Assembly: GCA_963691715.1 (NCBI GenBank)
Contig: OY829281.1
Location: 124,001-188,000 of the forward strand
Length of the DNA: 64,000 nucleotides
Reading direction: 5' to 3'
Source of the DNA: HXMU1420-13 sp963691715
GTDB lineage: Bacteria > Bacteroidota > Rhodothermia > Balneolales > Balneolaceae
Position numbers and translations under genes: made by a program. The notes beneath the pieces are model-generated. The model did no database searches and was not told the origin of the DNA. It worked only from the letters and a program-made list of their open reading frames with translations. Below, piece after piece: positions 9,485 through 18,408 of the stretch; within the stretch, counting starts at the first letter, position 1, and every line of letters starts with the position of its first letter.

Positions 9485-10273
9485 ATGGACAATAAATCAG
9501 AAAGCCCTAAACAATCTTCCCAAAAAGGACTCATTGAAGAGTTCATAGGTGATGTGATTAATTTTGAAAGAGGATTGCTAGGCACCTTTGTTGAGTTCTT
9601 AAAAAGCCCTATTAAAGTGATCGATGGTTACTTTGTTGATAGAACTCAACAAGTAAGCCCTTTCAAATATGCAATTTTCATATTAACAATTGTAACGTTA
9701 GTACATACTTTATTTATAGATTATGATTCGCTGATGCAGAAAAGTGCAGAAAGCGGTTATACGATTGGAAGGGGGGAAGAGGAATCCGCTGAAGCATTTG
9801 ATAGATCAATTCAAGATTTAAGTGAAGAATTAGAGGTGGATGTTTCTGGGTTTATTGATGCGTTGAATGATATTTCAGTAGGTATTTCTACGAAGTATAG
9901 TTACGTTTTTTATATCCTAATTTTGGTGCCATGTTTTGCTTTTTGCAGCAAAGTTTTCTTTGGGAAGAAAAAATCTTCTTTTAAAGAACATTATATTATG
10001 ACATTGTACTCATTTTCCACCGTTTCGATTATAAATCTACTATTTCTACCGTTAATGTTAGATATAGAAAATATGTGGTTTTATACATTATTAACTTCCA
10101 TTTCTATGTTTGTTATGTCTGTATACACGCAAATCAGTTACTTGAAATTGAAGGGGTTTGATGAATACATGCAATCTTTTTTGAGTTTTATTCTAGGGCT
10201 TATTATTTGTATGTTGGTAACTGTTGTATTAATGTTATTTGCATCTATAATTCTATTTATTGTAAGGAGTTAA
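9485..10273 (+). CDS. Multi-pass membrane protein (DUF3667-like)
   Basis: 262 residues. A polar N-terminus (1-50) with the segment INFERGLLGTFVEFLKSPIK, then about five membrane spans starting at FKYAIFILTIVTLVHTLFI, separated by an acidic loop (about 85-120). The phrase YFVDRTQQVSPFKYAIFILT resembles DUF3667 proteins, which are membrane proteins of unknown role in Bacteroidota; this resemblance is from memory. The gene is divergent from rpsU and overlaps the convergent TIGR02757 gene by 17 bp. Confidence 0.6.
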   Translation: MDNKSESPKQSSQKGLIEEFIGDVINFERGLLGTFVEFLKSPIKVIDGYFVDRTQQVSPFKYAIFILTIVTLVHTLFIDYDSLMQKSAESGYTIGRGEEESAEAFDRSIQDLSEELEVDVSGFIDALNDISVGISTKYSYVFYILILVPCFAFCSKVFFGKKKSSFKEHYIMTLYSFSTVSIINLLFLPLMLDIENMWFYTLLTSISMFVMSVYTQISYLKLKGFDEYMQSFLSFILGLIICMLVTVVLMLFASIILFIVRS

Positions 10274-11093
10274 TGTAGAAAGCCCTTTCTACAAATTCTG
10301 GTCGAATACCCAGTCCAAATAAAGCATAATCATATTTCGAGGGATCATCAGGGTCGAGAAAAGTTAATTTTTTCTGAAGTTCTAAAACCGATTTCCAATC
10401 ATTTTGATAACGGGAGAGTAGGCCTAAGGCTCTAGCTTGCCGAGCAACGTGAACATCAAGTGGGATTTTTAATTCAGATGGAGGCATGAATTTCATAGTT
10501 CCAACATCTACTACACTTTTACGGATACACCAACGCAAATACATATATAATCTTTTTGCTGAACTATTTTTCTCCGGGTTAGCAATATGTTTTCTAGAAC
10601 GTTGTGGTGTTTCTGGATGAAATTCAAAAAAACGCTGATGAAATACAGCTATCAATTCTCGATGTTCGATTTTTGCTTGCTGATAACAATCTGCCCAGAA
10701 TCCTTCGAAGGTTCTAAATTCTTTAATTGCAGATTGCAATGCGCAAACTATCCAATAAATATCTTCAGGTTTGAATGTTCTATGTTTGAAACCTAATAAA
10801 ACATCTGCATTTGCATCGGAAAAATTTTGGATAAATTCAGCTGGACGATATTTCATCCGGTTAAGTAAATCATCTACTTTTGCGATCACGATATCCCGGC
10901 GCCCCCAGGCCATAATAGCTGCAAAAAATCCTGCTAATTCTTGGTCATTTTTCTCAACAAAAGCATGCATAAATTGAATAGGATCAGTATCGATATAAAC
11001 TGGTACTTGAACATCTTCAACGATCTTGTCTAAATAGGGTTTAAGTTCAAGTAGCTTCTTTTTAGAAAGAAGTTTTAGCCTTTTTTTTCTCAA
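10257..11093 (-). CDS. TIGR02757 family protein (DUF2400)
   Basis: 278 residues. Segments FFAAIMAWGRRDIVIAKVDD and LRWCIRKSVVDVGTMKF, followed by LKIPLDVHVARQARALGLL, match the TIGR02757 family, whose pattern resembles a helix-hairpin-helix glycosylase scaffold but whose function is unknown. Its start overlaps the mutY stop by 4 bp, so the two are co-translated; a role in DNA or base repair is an inference from this pairing. Confidence 0.85.
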   Translation of the reverse strand: MRKKRLKLLSKKKLLELKPYLDKIVEDVQVPVYIDTDPIQFMHAFVEKNDQELAGFFAAIMAWGRRDIVIAKVDDLLNRMKYRPAEFIQNFSDANADVLLGFKHRTFKPEDIYWIVCALQSAIKEFRTFEGFWADCYQQAKIEHRELIAVFHQRFFEFHPETPQRSRKHIANPEKNSSAKRLYMYLRWCIRKSVVDVGTMKFMPPSELKIPLDVHVARQARALGLLSRYQNDWKSVLELQKKLTFLDPDDPSKYDYALFGLGIRPEFVERAFYINSLQ

Positions 11094-12181
11094 AGTCCTA
11101 AATCTCCCTGCCCAATCCCCATCAATCTTTCAGTCAATTTCTTATTTGCTTTCGGAAAAGGATATTGTTCTAAATCTGTAATTTCTACCCATCGAATTTC
11201 TTGGCTCGATTTAGGAGATGGTTCACCAGATATTAGTTGGCATAAATATGCGTGCATAGTAATTGAAAAATGGGAATAAATATGTTTCAATTTCATGAAT
11301 TCTTTAAATGCTTTTACTTTAATACCTAGTTCTTCAAACAACTCTCTTTCAACAGTATGTTGAATGCTTTCGCCTTCTTCCTGTTTTCCACCAGGAAATT
11401 CCCAAAGGCCTCCAAGCATGGCGTTTTCTGGTCTTAATGCAATTAAAACTTTTCCATCGTGCTGTTTAATAATACCTACACCTATATGCTTATGTGGTTT
11501 CTTTTTTGCTGGCGATTTATATGGAATTAAGTCAGTTTTAGCCATTTTTGTAGCAATACAATCTGTTATTATAGGGCAGTGGTTACAATTAGGATTTTTA
11601 GGAGTGCATATTGTTGCTCCCAATTCCATCATTCCTTGATTAAAGTCTGCAGGGAATTTTTCGCTTATTAATTCATCTACATGAGCTTGTACACGTTTCG
11701 TAGTCATTACAGATCGAACATCATCTTCAATGCCATAAAATCTTGTGATTACCCGTATCACATTACCATCTACAACAGCATTAACTTTCCCAAAAGCAAT
11801 GCTTGTAATAGCTGCAGCAGTATATGGTCCAATCCCTTTTAATTTGATGATTTCATTATAATCTTGAGGTAGTTGACCTCCGAAATTTGCAACTATAACT
11901 TTAGATGCTGCATGTAAATTTCGCGCTCTACTATAATATCCTAATCCTTCCCAAGCTTTCATAACTTGTTGATGTTCAGCTTCCGCTAGATCAAATACGG
12001 TTGGAAATTCACTTATAAATCGTTCGAAGTATGGCCAAGCTTGATCTACACGTGTCTGTTGAAGCATGATTTCAGATATCCATATTTTGTATGGATCTTT
12101 AGTTTCACGCCAAGGCATGGGTCGTTTATGTTCGGTATACCAATCTAATATAGATTGGGTGATGTGTTGATTTTTTGTCAA
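11090..12181 (-). CDS. mutY: A/G-specific adenine glycosylase MutY
   Basis: 363 residues. The HhH-GPD domain has the catalytic-region helix KIWISEIMLQQTRVDQAW, the hairpin GIGPYTAAAITSIAFG and the conserved VDGNVIRV. A 4Fe-4S cluster loop of form C-x6-C-x2-C-x5-C follows (CTPKNPNCNHCPIITDC). The C-terminus is a Nudix-like 8-oxoG-reading domain with LWEFPGGKQEEGESIQHTV and ERELFEELGI. It removes adenine mispaired with 8-oxoguanine. Confidence 0.97.
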   Translation of the reverse strand: MTKNQHITQSILDWYTEHKRPMPWRETKDPYKIWISEIMLQQTRVDQAWPYFERFISEFPTVFDLAEAEHQQVMKAWEGLGYYSRARNLHAASKVIVANFGGQLPQDYNEIIKLKGIGPYTAAAITSIAFGKVNAVVDGNVIRVITRFYGIEDDVRSVMTTKRVQAHVDELISEKFPADFNQGMMELGATICTPKNPNCNHCPIITDCIATKMAKTDLIPYKSPAKKKPHKHIGVGIIKQHDGKVLIALRPENAMLGGLWEFPGGKQEEGESIQHTVERELFEELGIKVKAFKEFMKLKHIYSHFSITMHAYLCQLISGEPSPKSSQEIRWVEITDLEQYPFPKANKKLTERLMGIGQGDLGL

Positions 12182-12190
12182 AAGAGAATG

Positions 12191-13714
12191 TTATTCACCT
12201 CTAGAGATATTCACCACATTAAAAGTGACATCTATCGAAGCTGCTGTTCCTTGTTCATCAGTAGCAACAATTCTAAACGTCTGTTCACCCAACTGCCGTT
12301 CAGTTGGTGTCCACGAAAAAAGTCCAGTTTTTTCATTTAAAGTTGATCCTTCTGGAAGATCCACTCCAAGGTATCTAATTAATGTACTAGATAAATTTTC
12401 AGGATCTATTGCGTTGAAAGTTAGTTCATAAGAATCATCAACAGCGATAGTTGATCCTCTTACTGGACTAAATCTAGGTGGGGCATTAAAAGTTTTGATA
12501 TCAACAGAGAAGTTAATGCTGTCAATTTTACCATTTGAATTAGTTGCAATTATAGTAAAAGGATGTATCCCAATTTGATTAGACGTTGGCTGCCAAAAAA
12601 AACCTTGTTTTTTTATCATTGCATTTGAAGCATTTGATCGGAACGTAAAATTAATATCATTTATATCACCATATTCAAGCTCTAGTCCTAGTACCAATGG
12701 TTTTGGAAAGGTGAGAATTATATCATCAATTTCTTTCAGTTTAAAATCCGAACTATGTTGGTTTCGAGGAGATGATTCTGAAATACTTTCTGATGGAATT
12801 AGAGGACTAATCTTATCAAAAATTGAAATCCATGTAGTTTCATAATTTTGTGTTATAAAATTTCCAGCCGAGGATTCATTCTGCCAAACTTCAAAAGTAT
12901 CACCTGATTTTGAGTGCCATAATTTATTATCCTTAGTGTGCACCAATACATTATCTCCAATTTGAAGGATTTCAGAGACTATACCATTCACAGTTCCAAG
13001 TTTTCGCTCTACCCCTTTAGTTGTAATAGAAAAGATTTCACCAATAATTGAGCTAGCCCAAATCTGGTCTTCTTGTATAAACAATTGGTGTACACTCTTA
13101 TCTAAATTTACTGTTGATGTATGAGATAACTCCCCATCCTCCATTTTAAAAAGATGAATACGATCATCACTTGTTAAAACAAAAAGTTGATTAGCAATGG
13201 TTGAAGAAACTATATCGATCACAGAAGCTCGACCAATTACTCCATTTTGTATAATTTCTGGCTCATTATCAAATGTATCGGGATCAGATAAAGAAAGTTC
13301 TCCTAGACCTAATTCGTTTAAAGCTACAAAGAGTTTGTCTCCTAGTCGTGCAACCCCAAGGGGAATAGTGGGTAAATAAGTAGATGAGAAAACTCCTAAA
13401 ACAGAAGTTGGTTCAAGCACAGTTAAACGTCGATTATCGCCATACAAATATCCAAAGCGAATATCAGAATCTAAATAATTTCCTCTTCGCTGCATCCCAG
13501 AAGAAGTATATAGCCATTGCAAAGAATCGCTTTTAATTCTGAAAACAGCCATTCCTTCGTCCTCAGACAACACATATAAATGAGCGGTTGAAGCTTCTAT
13601 AGCCTTTACATTTGAAATCTCAAACATATTAGACAAATCTTGAGCCCATTGTGCGGAGACAAAACATGGGATGAATGAGAATGCAAGAAATAAATATAAT
13701 TGTGAGGTTCGCAT
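12191..13714 (-). CDS. Secreted protein with C-terminal Ig-like (cadherin/He_PIG-type) domains
   Basis: About 507 residues from the preferred ATG at 13714 (MRTSQLYLFLAFSF, a clear signal peptide ending near CFVSA-QWAQ). A longer frame upstream uses TTG at 13756 and would bury the signal peptide, so I reject it. The first 300 residues look like repeated beta-strand blades with short sensor-like phrases (LYVLSEDEGMAVFRI, IWASSIIGEIFSI), suggesting a beta-propeller. Two Ig-like domains follow, each ending in the pattern GxFxWxPTxxQxGxxxFxIxATxxxG. Such domains occur in surface or adhesive proteins. There is no obvious C-terminal sorting tag. Function is unknown. Confidence 0.75.
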   Translation of the reverse strand: MRTSQLYLFLAFSFIPCFVSAQWAQDLSNMFEISNVKAIEASTAHLYVLSEDEGMAVFRIKSDSLQWLYTSSGMQRRGNYLDSDIRFGYLYGDNRRLTVLEPTSVLGVFSSTYLPTIPLGVARLGDKLFVALNELGLGELSLSDPDTFDNEPEIIQNGVIGRASVIDIVSSTIANQLFVLTSDDRIHLFKMEDGELSHTSTVNLDKSVHQLFIQEDQIWASSIIGEIFSITTKGVERKLGTVNGIVSEILQIGDNVLVHTKDNKLWHSKSGDTFEVWQNESSAGNFITQNYETTWISIFDKISPLIPSESISESSPRNQHSSDFKLKEIDDIILTFPKPLVLGLELEYGDINDINFTFRSNASNAMIKKQGFFWQPTSNQIGIHPFTIIATNSNGKIDSINFSVDIKTFNAPPRFSPVRGSTIAVDDSYELTFNAIDPENLSSTLIRYLGVDLPEGSTLNEKTGLFSWTPTERQLGEQTFRIVATDEQGTAASIDVTFNVVNISRGE

Positions 13715-13728
13715 AATTTTTTTAAAAG

Positions 13729-14706
13729 TTATAGCCAGTTTTTTTTTTTGTACCAATGAATAGTTCTTGATAACCCTTCCTCAATGGTTATGGAAGGAGA
13801 ATATTTTAATTCAATTTTAGCTTTTTGTGATGAACATACCCATTCATGAACCATTTCATTGGCTTTTTCTTCATTCAGTATTGGATATTTGCCAAAAAGT
13901 GAAGCTCCCGTTTCTACAAATGCGGCAATTTTTTTAATCCATTTTGGTCTCAACTTTATGGGTACAGTTTTCAATGCCATTAGCTTTGTTGAGATCTGAT
14001 AAATTTGGTTCCAAGAGTAAGCATCTTTTTTACCTCCAATAAAGTAGGTATGAATACCAATTTCTTTTTTTTCAGATGCTGCCATTATTCCATTAACAAG
14101 ATCTGAAATATATACCATTGAAACTTTTGGATTATTCCCATCACCTACCATAGGAAAAATTCTTAATTTCATAGTTTTAAAAATCGTATAAATATCTGTT
14201 TCTCTGGGTCCAAAAACAGCAGGTGGTCGAATAATTTTGATGCTGTCATTTTTCCCTGCAATTTGGTGTATGATCTTTTCCATTTCCCTCTTTGATTCAC
14301 CATACATACTCAGCGGTTTAAACTCAGCATCCTCGGTAAGTGGAATTCCGTTACTAGGTCCTACAGCTGCCAGAGAAGACAGGATTACCATGTTCGAAAC
14401 ACCATTCTTTTGAGCAATCCTTATTAAATGTTCTGTTGCATCAATATTTGAAGTTTTAAAATCAGACCATTTTGAAGCACGCACTAAGCCTGCAACATGG
14501 AAAATTATATCAACATCTTTTAAAGCTGTAGAAATGTCTTGAAGGTCAAATAAATCTCCATGAACTTTAGTATATGTTTTTCCAGTCAGCCATTTTTCCG
14601 AGATTCGGACTAGACAGCGTATTTCAGAATAATTTTTTGATTCTATAAGTGCATCTACTAGGTGGCTACCAACGAAACCGGTCCCTCCAGTAACAAAGGC
14701 TTTCAT
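13729..14706 (-). CDS. NAD-dependent epimerase/dehydratase-family reductase (candidate ceramide reductase, CerR-like)
   Basis: 325 residues, extended short-chain dehydrogenase. The nucleotide-binding motif GGTGFVG is at 7-13, the active-site Ser-Ser at 110-111 and the catalytic Tyr135-x3-Lys139 in MYGESKR. Many family members act on nucleotide sugars or 3-oxo lipids. Here it is divergent from, and next to, two glycosyltransferases, a serine palmitoyltransferase-like gene and a GNAT-like gene. That matches the Caulobacter ceramide pathway, in which CerR is an epimerase-family enzyme that reduces the 3-keto group. The pathway assignment is inferred from context. Confidence 0.85.
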   Translation of the reverse strand: MKAFVTGGTGFVGSHLVDALIESKNYSEIRCLVRISEKWLTGKTYTKVHGDLFDLQDISTALKDVDIIFHVAGLVRASKWSDFKTSNIDATEHLIRIAQKNGVSNMVILSSLAAVGPSNGIPLTEDAEFKPLSMYGESKREMEKIIHQIAGKNDSIKIIRPPAVFGPRETDIYTIFKTMKLRIFPMVGDGNNPKVSMVYISDLVNGIMAASEKKEIGIHTYFIGGKKDAYSWNQIYQISTKLMALKTVPIKLRPKWIKKIAAFVETGASLFGKYPILNEEKANEMVHEWVCSSQKAKIELKYSPSITIEEGLSRTIHWYKKKNWL

Positions 14707-14805
14707 AAAATTGTATATTTGTAAGAATTAATGATCATTGGTTTAGTGATCATGAAAGAATTTCACCTTAAAAGATACAAAATCTGACTACCGCTTTTTA
14801 AAAGA

Positions 14806-15960
14806 ATGAAAGATTTAAGAGTCGCGCTATTTACTGGTAACTATAATCATATTAGGGATGGTGTATCACTAACATTAAATCGCTTGGTAAAGTATTTGGA
14901 AAGACAGAATATTGAAATTCTGGTTTTTGGTCCAAGTGTAAAAAATCCCGTTATTAAGCACTCTGGTGAATTAATAGTTACTCCTTCTATACCAATGCTT
15001 GTTCCTGGAAGAAGTGAATACAGGATTGCCACACATCTTTCAAAAGAAGCGAAGCTAAGGTTAGAAGCATTTAAGCCTACGTTGATTCATATTGCGACAC
15101 CCGATGGTCTTGGAAATGGTGCGCTAAAATGGGGATTAGAACACAATATTCCAATAGTATCAAGTTATCATACCCATTTTATTAGTTATGCGAAGTATTA
15201 TGCTTTTTTCTTAATGCCTATCCTATCATGGGCAAAACGGCGCATGATAAAATTTTATAAAAAAACAGAGCAAGTATATGTACCTACTCAGTCTATGATA
15301 GAAGAATTGGAAAGAGAAGGTATCATTGCTGATATGCGAATATGGGCACGAGGAATTGATTTAGAATTGTTTAATCCTTCAAAAAGAGAAATGGACTGGA
15401 GAAGGTCAGTTGGTTTCTCGGATGATGAAATTGTTGTTACATTTGTTTCGAGATTAGTTTGGGAAAAGGAATTGGGTACCTACATTAAAGCAGTTAAGAA
15501 TCTTAAGAAAATTAACCCAAAAGTTCGAGCTTTGGTTGTTGGTAACGGTCCTGCACAAGCGGAAGCAGAAGAGCTACTTCCTGAAGCACATTTCACTGGT
15601 TTTATTAAAGGGGATGAATTAGCCAGAGCTTATGCAAGTAGTGATATCTTTTTCTTTCCCTCACATACTGAAACGTTCGGTAATGTGACATTAGAAGCAA
15701 TGGCAAGTGGATTACCTTGTTTAGTTGCAGATGCCATAGGGAGTAAATCTTTAGTTAAACACGGAGTAAATGGTTTTTGGGCAGAAAAAGAAAGTGTAGC
15801 TGACTTTACAGAAAAATTAAAGATAATTATTGAGGATGACGACAGACGGCTTGAAATGGGTGCAAAATCGAGAGAATTTTCTTTGGGGTACAAATGGGAT
15901 GATATTAATGCTGGGTTACTCAACAATTACAAGGAAGCACTTTCTAACTTCAAAAAATGA
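14806..15960 (+). CDS. GT4 glycosyltransferase (lipid mannosyl/glucosyltransferase-like)
   Basis: 384 residues, GT-B fold. The N-terminal domain has NYNHIRDGVSLTLNRL and SSYHTHFISYAKYY, and the C-terminal domain has the nucleotide-sugar site FPSHTETFGNVTLEAMASGL with the EX7E spacing. The pattern resembles transferases that add glucose or mannose to diacylglycerol or phosphatidylinositol. Its stop overlaps the next GT4 gene start (ATGA), and the SPT-like gene follows, so a (glyco)sphingolipid head-group role is likely but not shown. Confidence 0.88.
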   Translation: MKDLRVALFTGNYNHIRDGVSLTLNRLVKYLERQNIEILVFGPSVKNPVIKHSGELIVTPSIPMLVPGRSEYRIATHLSKEAKLRLEAFKPTLIHIATPDGLGNGALKWGLEHNIPIVSSYHTHFISYAKYYAFFLMPILSWAKRRMIKFYKKTEQVYVPTQSMIEELEREGIIADMRIWARGIDLELFNPSKREMDWRRSVGFSDDEIVVTFVSRLVWEKELGTYIKAVKNLKKINPKVRALVVGNGPAQAEAEELLPEAHFTGFIKGDELARAYASSDIFFFPSHTETFGNVTLEAMASGLPCLVADAIGSKSLVKHGVNGFWAEKESVADFTEKLKIIIEDDDRRLEMGAKSREFSLGYKWDDINAGLLNNYKEALSNFKK

Positions 15961-17090
15961 AAATTTTATATATATCCCACTTACACCCTCCAAAGAACGC
16001 TCCACTTAAGAGTATAGGAGGTATGCAACGTGTAAGCATGCAATTGGTTAAGGAATTAAAAAGTAATCCAAGTGTAAGAATAAAAACCATTATACAGCAT
16101 GCGCCTTGGAATGGAATTGAAATTAGGACAGCAGTATTTCTTGCGAAGCTAGCTAGAAAATTACCTTTAATTGTAAAGGATTATCAGCCAGATGTAATAT
16201 TATTTTCTTCAATGGTATCTGCTTCACTTGCTCGTTTAACTAGAAACAAAATTGATGTACCTATGGTTACTATAAACCATGGGCAGGATGTAAAGATGCC
16301 TATAAGTATGTATCAAAAATTTGTACCATCAGTGTTTGAAGCACTTGATGGAGTAATTTCGGTATCACGTGCAACCAGAGAAGAATGTATTAAAAGAGGG
16401 ATGGATCCAGATAAAGGTATTGCACTTCCCAATGGGTTTGATTTATCTCATGCGAAGGACATCCCAAATAAACTAGACTCTCGAAAAGAACTTGAGCACC
16501 TTTTCAATATTGATTTACAGAATAAATCGCTACTCTTAACAGTAGGACGCCAGGTGAAACGAAAAGGGCATGAATGGTTTATTACCGAAGTTTTACCAAA
16601 AATTAATTCCGAAGTAGTCTATATAGCTATTGGAGAAGGGCCCGAGCACTGTCGATTAATCGAAGTGCAAAAAGAACTCCCACATAAAAATAAAATTATT
16701 TTTGTCGGGAAACAGCCCGATGACATCCTACAAAAAGCATATGCAGCTGCTGATGTATTTGTTATGCCAAATATTCCAATTGAAGGAGACATGGAAGGCT
16801 TTGGGATTGTACTTTTAGAAGCAAATTTAGCCTCTACACCCGCAGTAGCGGCAGATCTTGAAGGAATTAAAGACGTTGTAGAAAATGGGAAGAATGGATA
16901 TAAAATTCCTGTAAGAGATTCGGAGGCATTTGCTTCCAAAATAGATGAAACTCTGAATATGAATTATTTAGCACTGAGTAAAAGCTCTAGAAACTATGTA
17001 ATACAAAATTTTGCTTGGAATCGCGTTGCTGAACGATATATTTCTTATCTTAACAAGGTTATAGAACTTTACACAAATTCAAGACACTAG
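15957..17090 (+). CDS. GT4 glycosyltransferase, second of the pair
   Basis: 377 residues, GT-B fold. The acceptor domain carries the glycine-rich HLHPPKNAPLKSIGGMQRV loop, and the C-terminal domain contains LLTVGRQVKRKGHEWFITEV and the sugar-nucleotide motif EGDMEGFGIVLLEANLAS. It is translationally coupled to the preceding GT4 (4 bp overlap). The two probably act in sequence on the same acceptor, as Sgt1 and Sgt2 do on ceramide in Caulobacter. That comparison is from memory, not alignment. Confidence 0.88.
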   Translation: MKILYISHLHPPKNAPLKSIGGMQRVSMQLVKELKSNPSVRIKTIIQHAPWNGIEIRTAVFLAKLARKLPLIVKDYQPDVILFSSMVSASLARLTRNKIDVPMVTINHGQDVKMPISMYQKFVPSVFEALDGVISVSRATREECIKRGMDPDKGIALPNGFDLSHAKDIPNKLDSRKELEHLFNIDLQNKSLLLTVGRQVKRKGHEWFITEVLPKINSEVVYIAIGEGPEHCRLIEVQKELPHKNKIIFVGKQPDDILQKAYAAADVFVMPNIPIEGDMEGFGIVLLEANLASTPAVAADLEGIKDVVENGKNGYKIPVRDSEAFASKIDETLNMNYLALSKSSRNYVIQNFAWNRVAERYISYLNKVIELYTNSRH

Positions 17091-17163
17091 TACCAAATTT
17101 GATAGAAATTTAATACTAGCTATATTGAACCTTACTTTGGATCACACGCATAGGACGGATCGT

Positions 17164-18402
17164 ATGGGCGAAACAAATAAATTGGCCACACAAGATATAT
17201 TTTCAAAAGCATTTAATTTCACAAAAGCTGATGAGGTTAAAGCGTTAGGATTATACCCTTACTTTAAGCCTTTAGAAGCTACTGATGGAACTATTGTCGA
17301 AATAGAAGGGCATGAAGTAATCATGGCTGGTTCTAACAATTATTTAGGATTAACCAATGATTCTCGCACTATCCAAGCAGCCCAAGATGCCTTAAACAAG
17401 TATGGTACTGGTTGTACTGGTTCTCGTTATCTCAATGGTACTCTTGATATTCACATAGAATTAGAAGAAAAGTTAGCCTCATTCATGGGGAAAGAATCAT
17501 GTGTTTTGTTTAGTACTGGATATCAAACAAATGAAGGGTCTATCCAAACAATTGCTGGTCGAAATGATTTGATTTTTTCAGACCGCGATAATCATGCATG
17601 CATCGTTGTGGGAACTCAAGTATCTAATGCAAAGACTATCCGCTATAGACACAACGATATGGATCAGCTACGAAAATTTTTAGAAGCTGCAGATCCAGAA
17701 TTAGGAAAAGTTATAGTCTCCGATGGAGTTTTTTCAATGTCGGGAACACTCGCAAAAGTACCAGAGTTAGTTTCTTTGGCTAAAGAATTTGGTGCTAGAC
17801 TTTATTTAGATGATGCCCATGCGGTTGGCGTTGTTGGAGATGGAGGTCGTGGATCTGCATCCGTTTTTGGACTTACTGATCAAGTTGACCTAATCAGTGG
17901 TACATTTTCAAAATCATTTGCTTCTTTGGGAGGTTTTCTAGTTGGGGATCGTTCTGTAATTGAATTTATACGGCATAACTCGCCAGCTCATATCTTTAGT
18001 GCTTCAATGCCACCTGCGAATGTAGCAACGGTATTAACAGCGCTTGAAATTTTAAAAGAGGAAACTTGGCGTCTTGATCGATTAGCTGAAATTTCTGTCT
18101 ACATGCGTACCGAACTAAAGAATCTTGGCTTCAATGTTTGGTCAAGCCAATCTCCTATAGTACCCGTGGTAATAGGTGAGATGATGAAATGCTTCGCATT
18201 TTGGAAAGCTCTATTTGAAGAAGGCATCTACACCAATGCAGTAGTTCCTCCAGCAGTACCACAGGGGCAATCTTTACTTAGAACTAGTTATATGGCAAGT
18301 CATACCAACGATCATCTTGACAGAATCCTAGAATCGTTTAGGAAAGTTGGTATAGAGCATGGAATCATTGATAGTAATGGACACTCTGCATTAGAAGTTT
18401 GA
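17164..18402 (+). CDS. spt: Serine palmitoyltransferase-like alpha-oxoamine synthase
   Basis: 412 residues from the ATG at 17164, which has AGGA seven bases upstream; a TTG at 17125 would add 13 residues with no ribosome site. PLP fold-type I: GSNNYLGLTNDSRT, LYLDDAHAVGVVGDGGRGSA with the conserved Asp and His, and the Schiff-base lysine in SGTFSKSFASLGG. It condenses an amino acid with a fatty acyl thioester. Serine gives 3-ketosphinganine; cysteate would give capnine for sulfonolipids, known in the relative Salinibacter. The GNAT-like and reductase neighbours favour ceramides. AONS (biotin) is less likely because no other bio gene is near. Confidence 0.88.
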   Translation: MGETNKLATQDIFSKAFNFTKADEVKALGLYPYFKPLEATDGTIVEIEGHEVIMAGSNNYLGLTNDSRTIQAAQDALNKYGTGCTGSRYLNGTLDIHIELEEKLASFMGKESCVLFSTGYQTNEGSIQTIAGRNDLIFSDRDNHACIVVGTQVSNAKTIRYRHNDMDQLRKFLEAADPELGKVIVSDGVFSMSGTLAKVPELVSLAKEFGARLYLDDAHAVGVVGDGGRGSASVFGLTDQVDLISGTFSKSFASLGGFLVGDRSVIEFIRHNSPAHIFSASMPPANVATVLTALEILKEETWRLDRLAEISVYMRTELKNLGFNVWSSQSPIVPVVIGEMMKCFAFWKALFEEGIYTNAVVPPAVPQGQSLLRTSYMASHTNDHLDRILESFRKVGIEHGIIDSNGHSALEV

Positions 18403-18408
18403 CACGTT

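Noticed and set aside
12191..13756. The longer start (TTG at 13756) of the secreted Ig-like protein
   Set aside because: The ATG at 13714 begins directly with a signal peptide, and the longer form would overlap the epimerase gene and put a charged extension before the signal.
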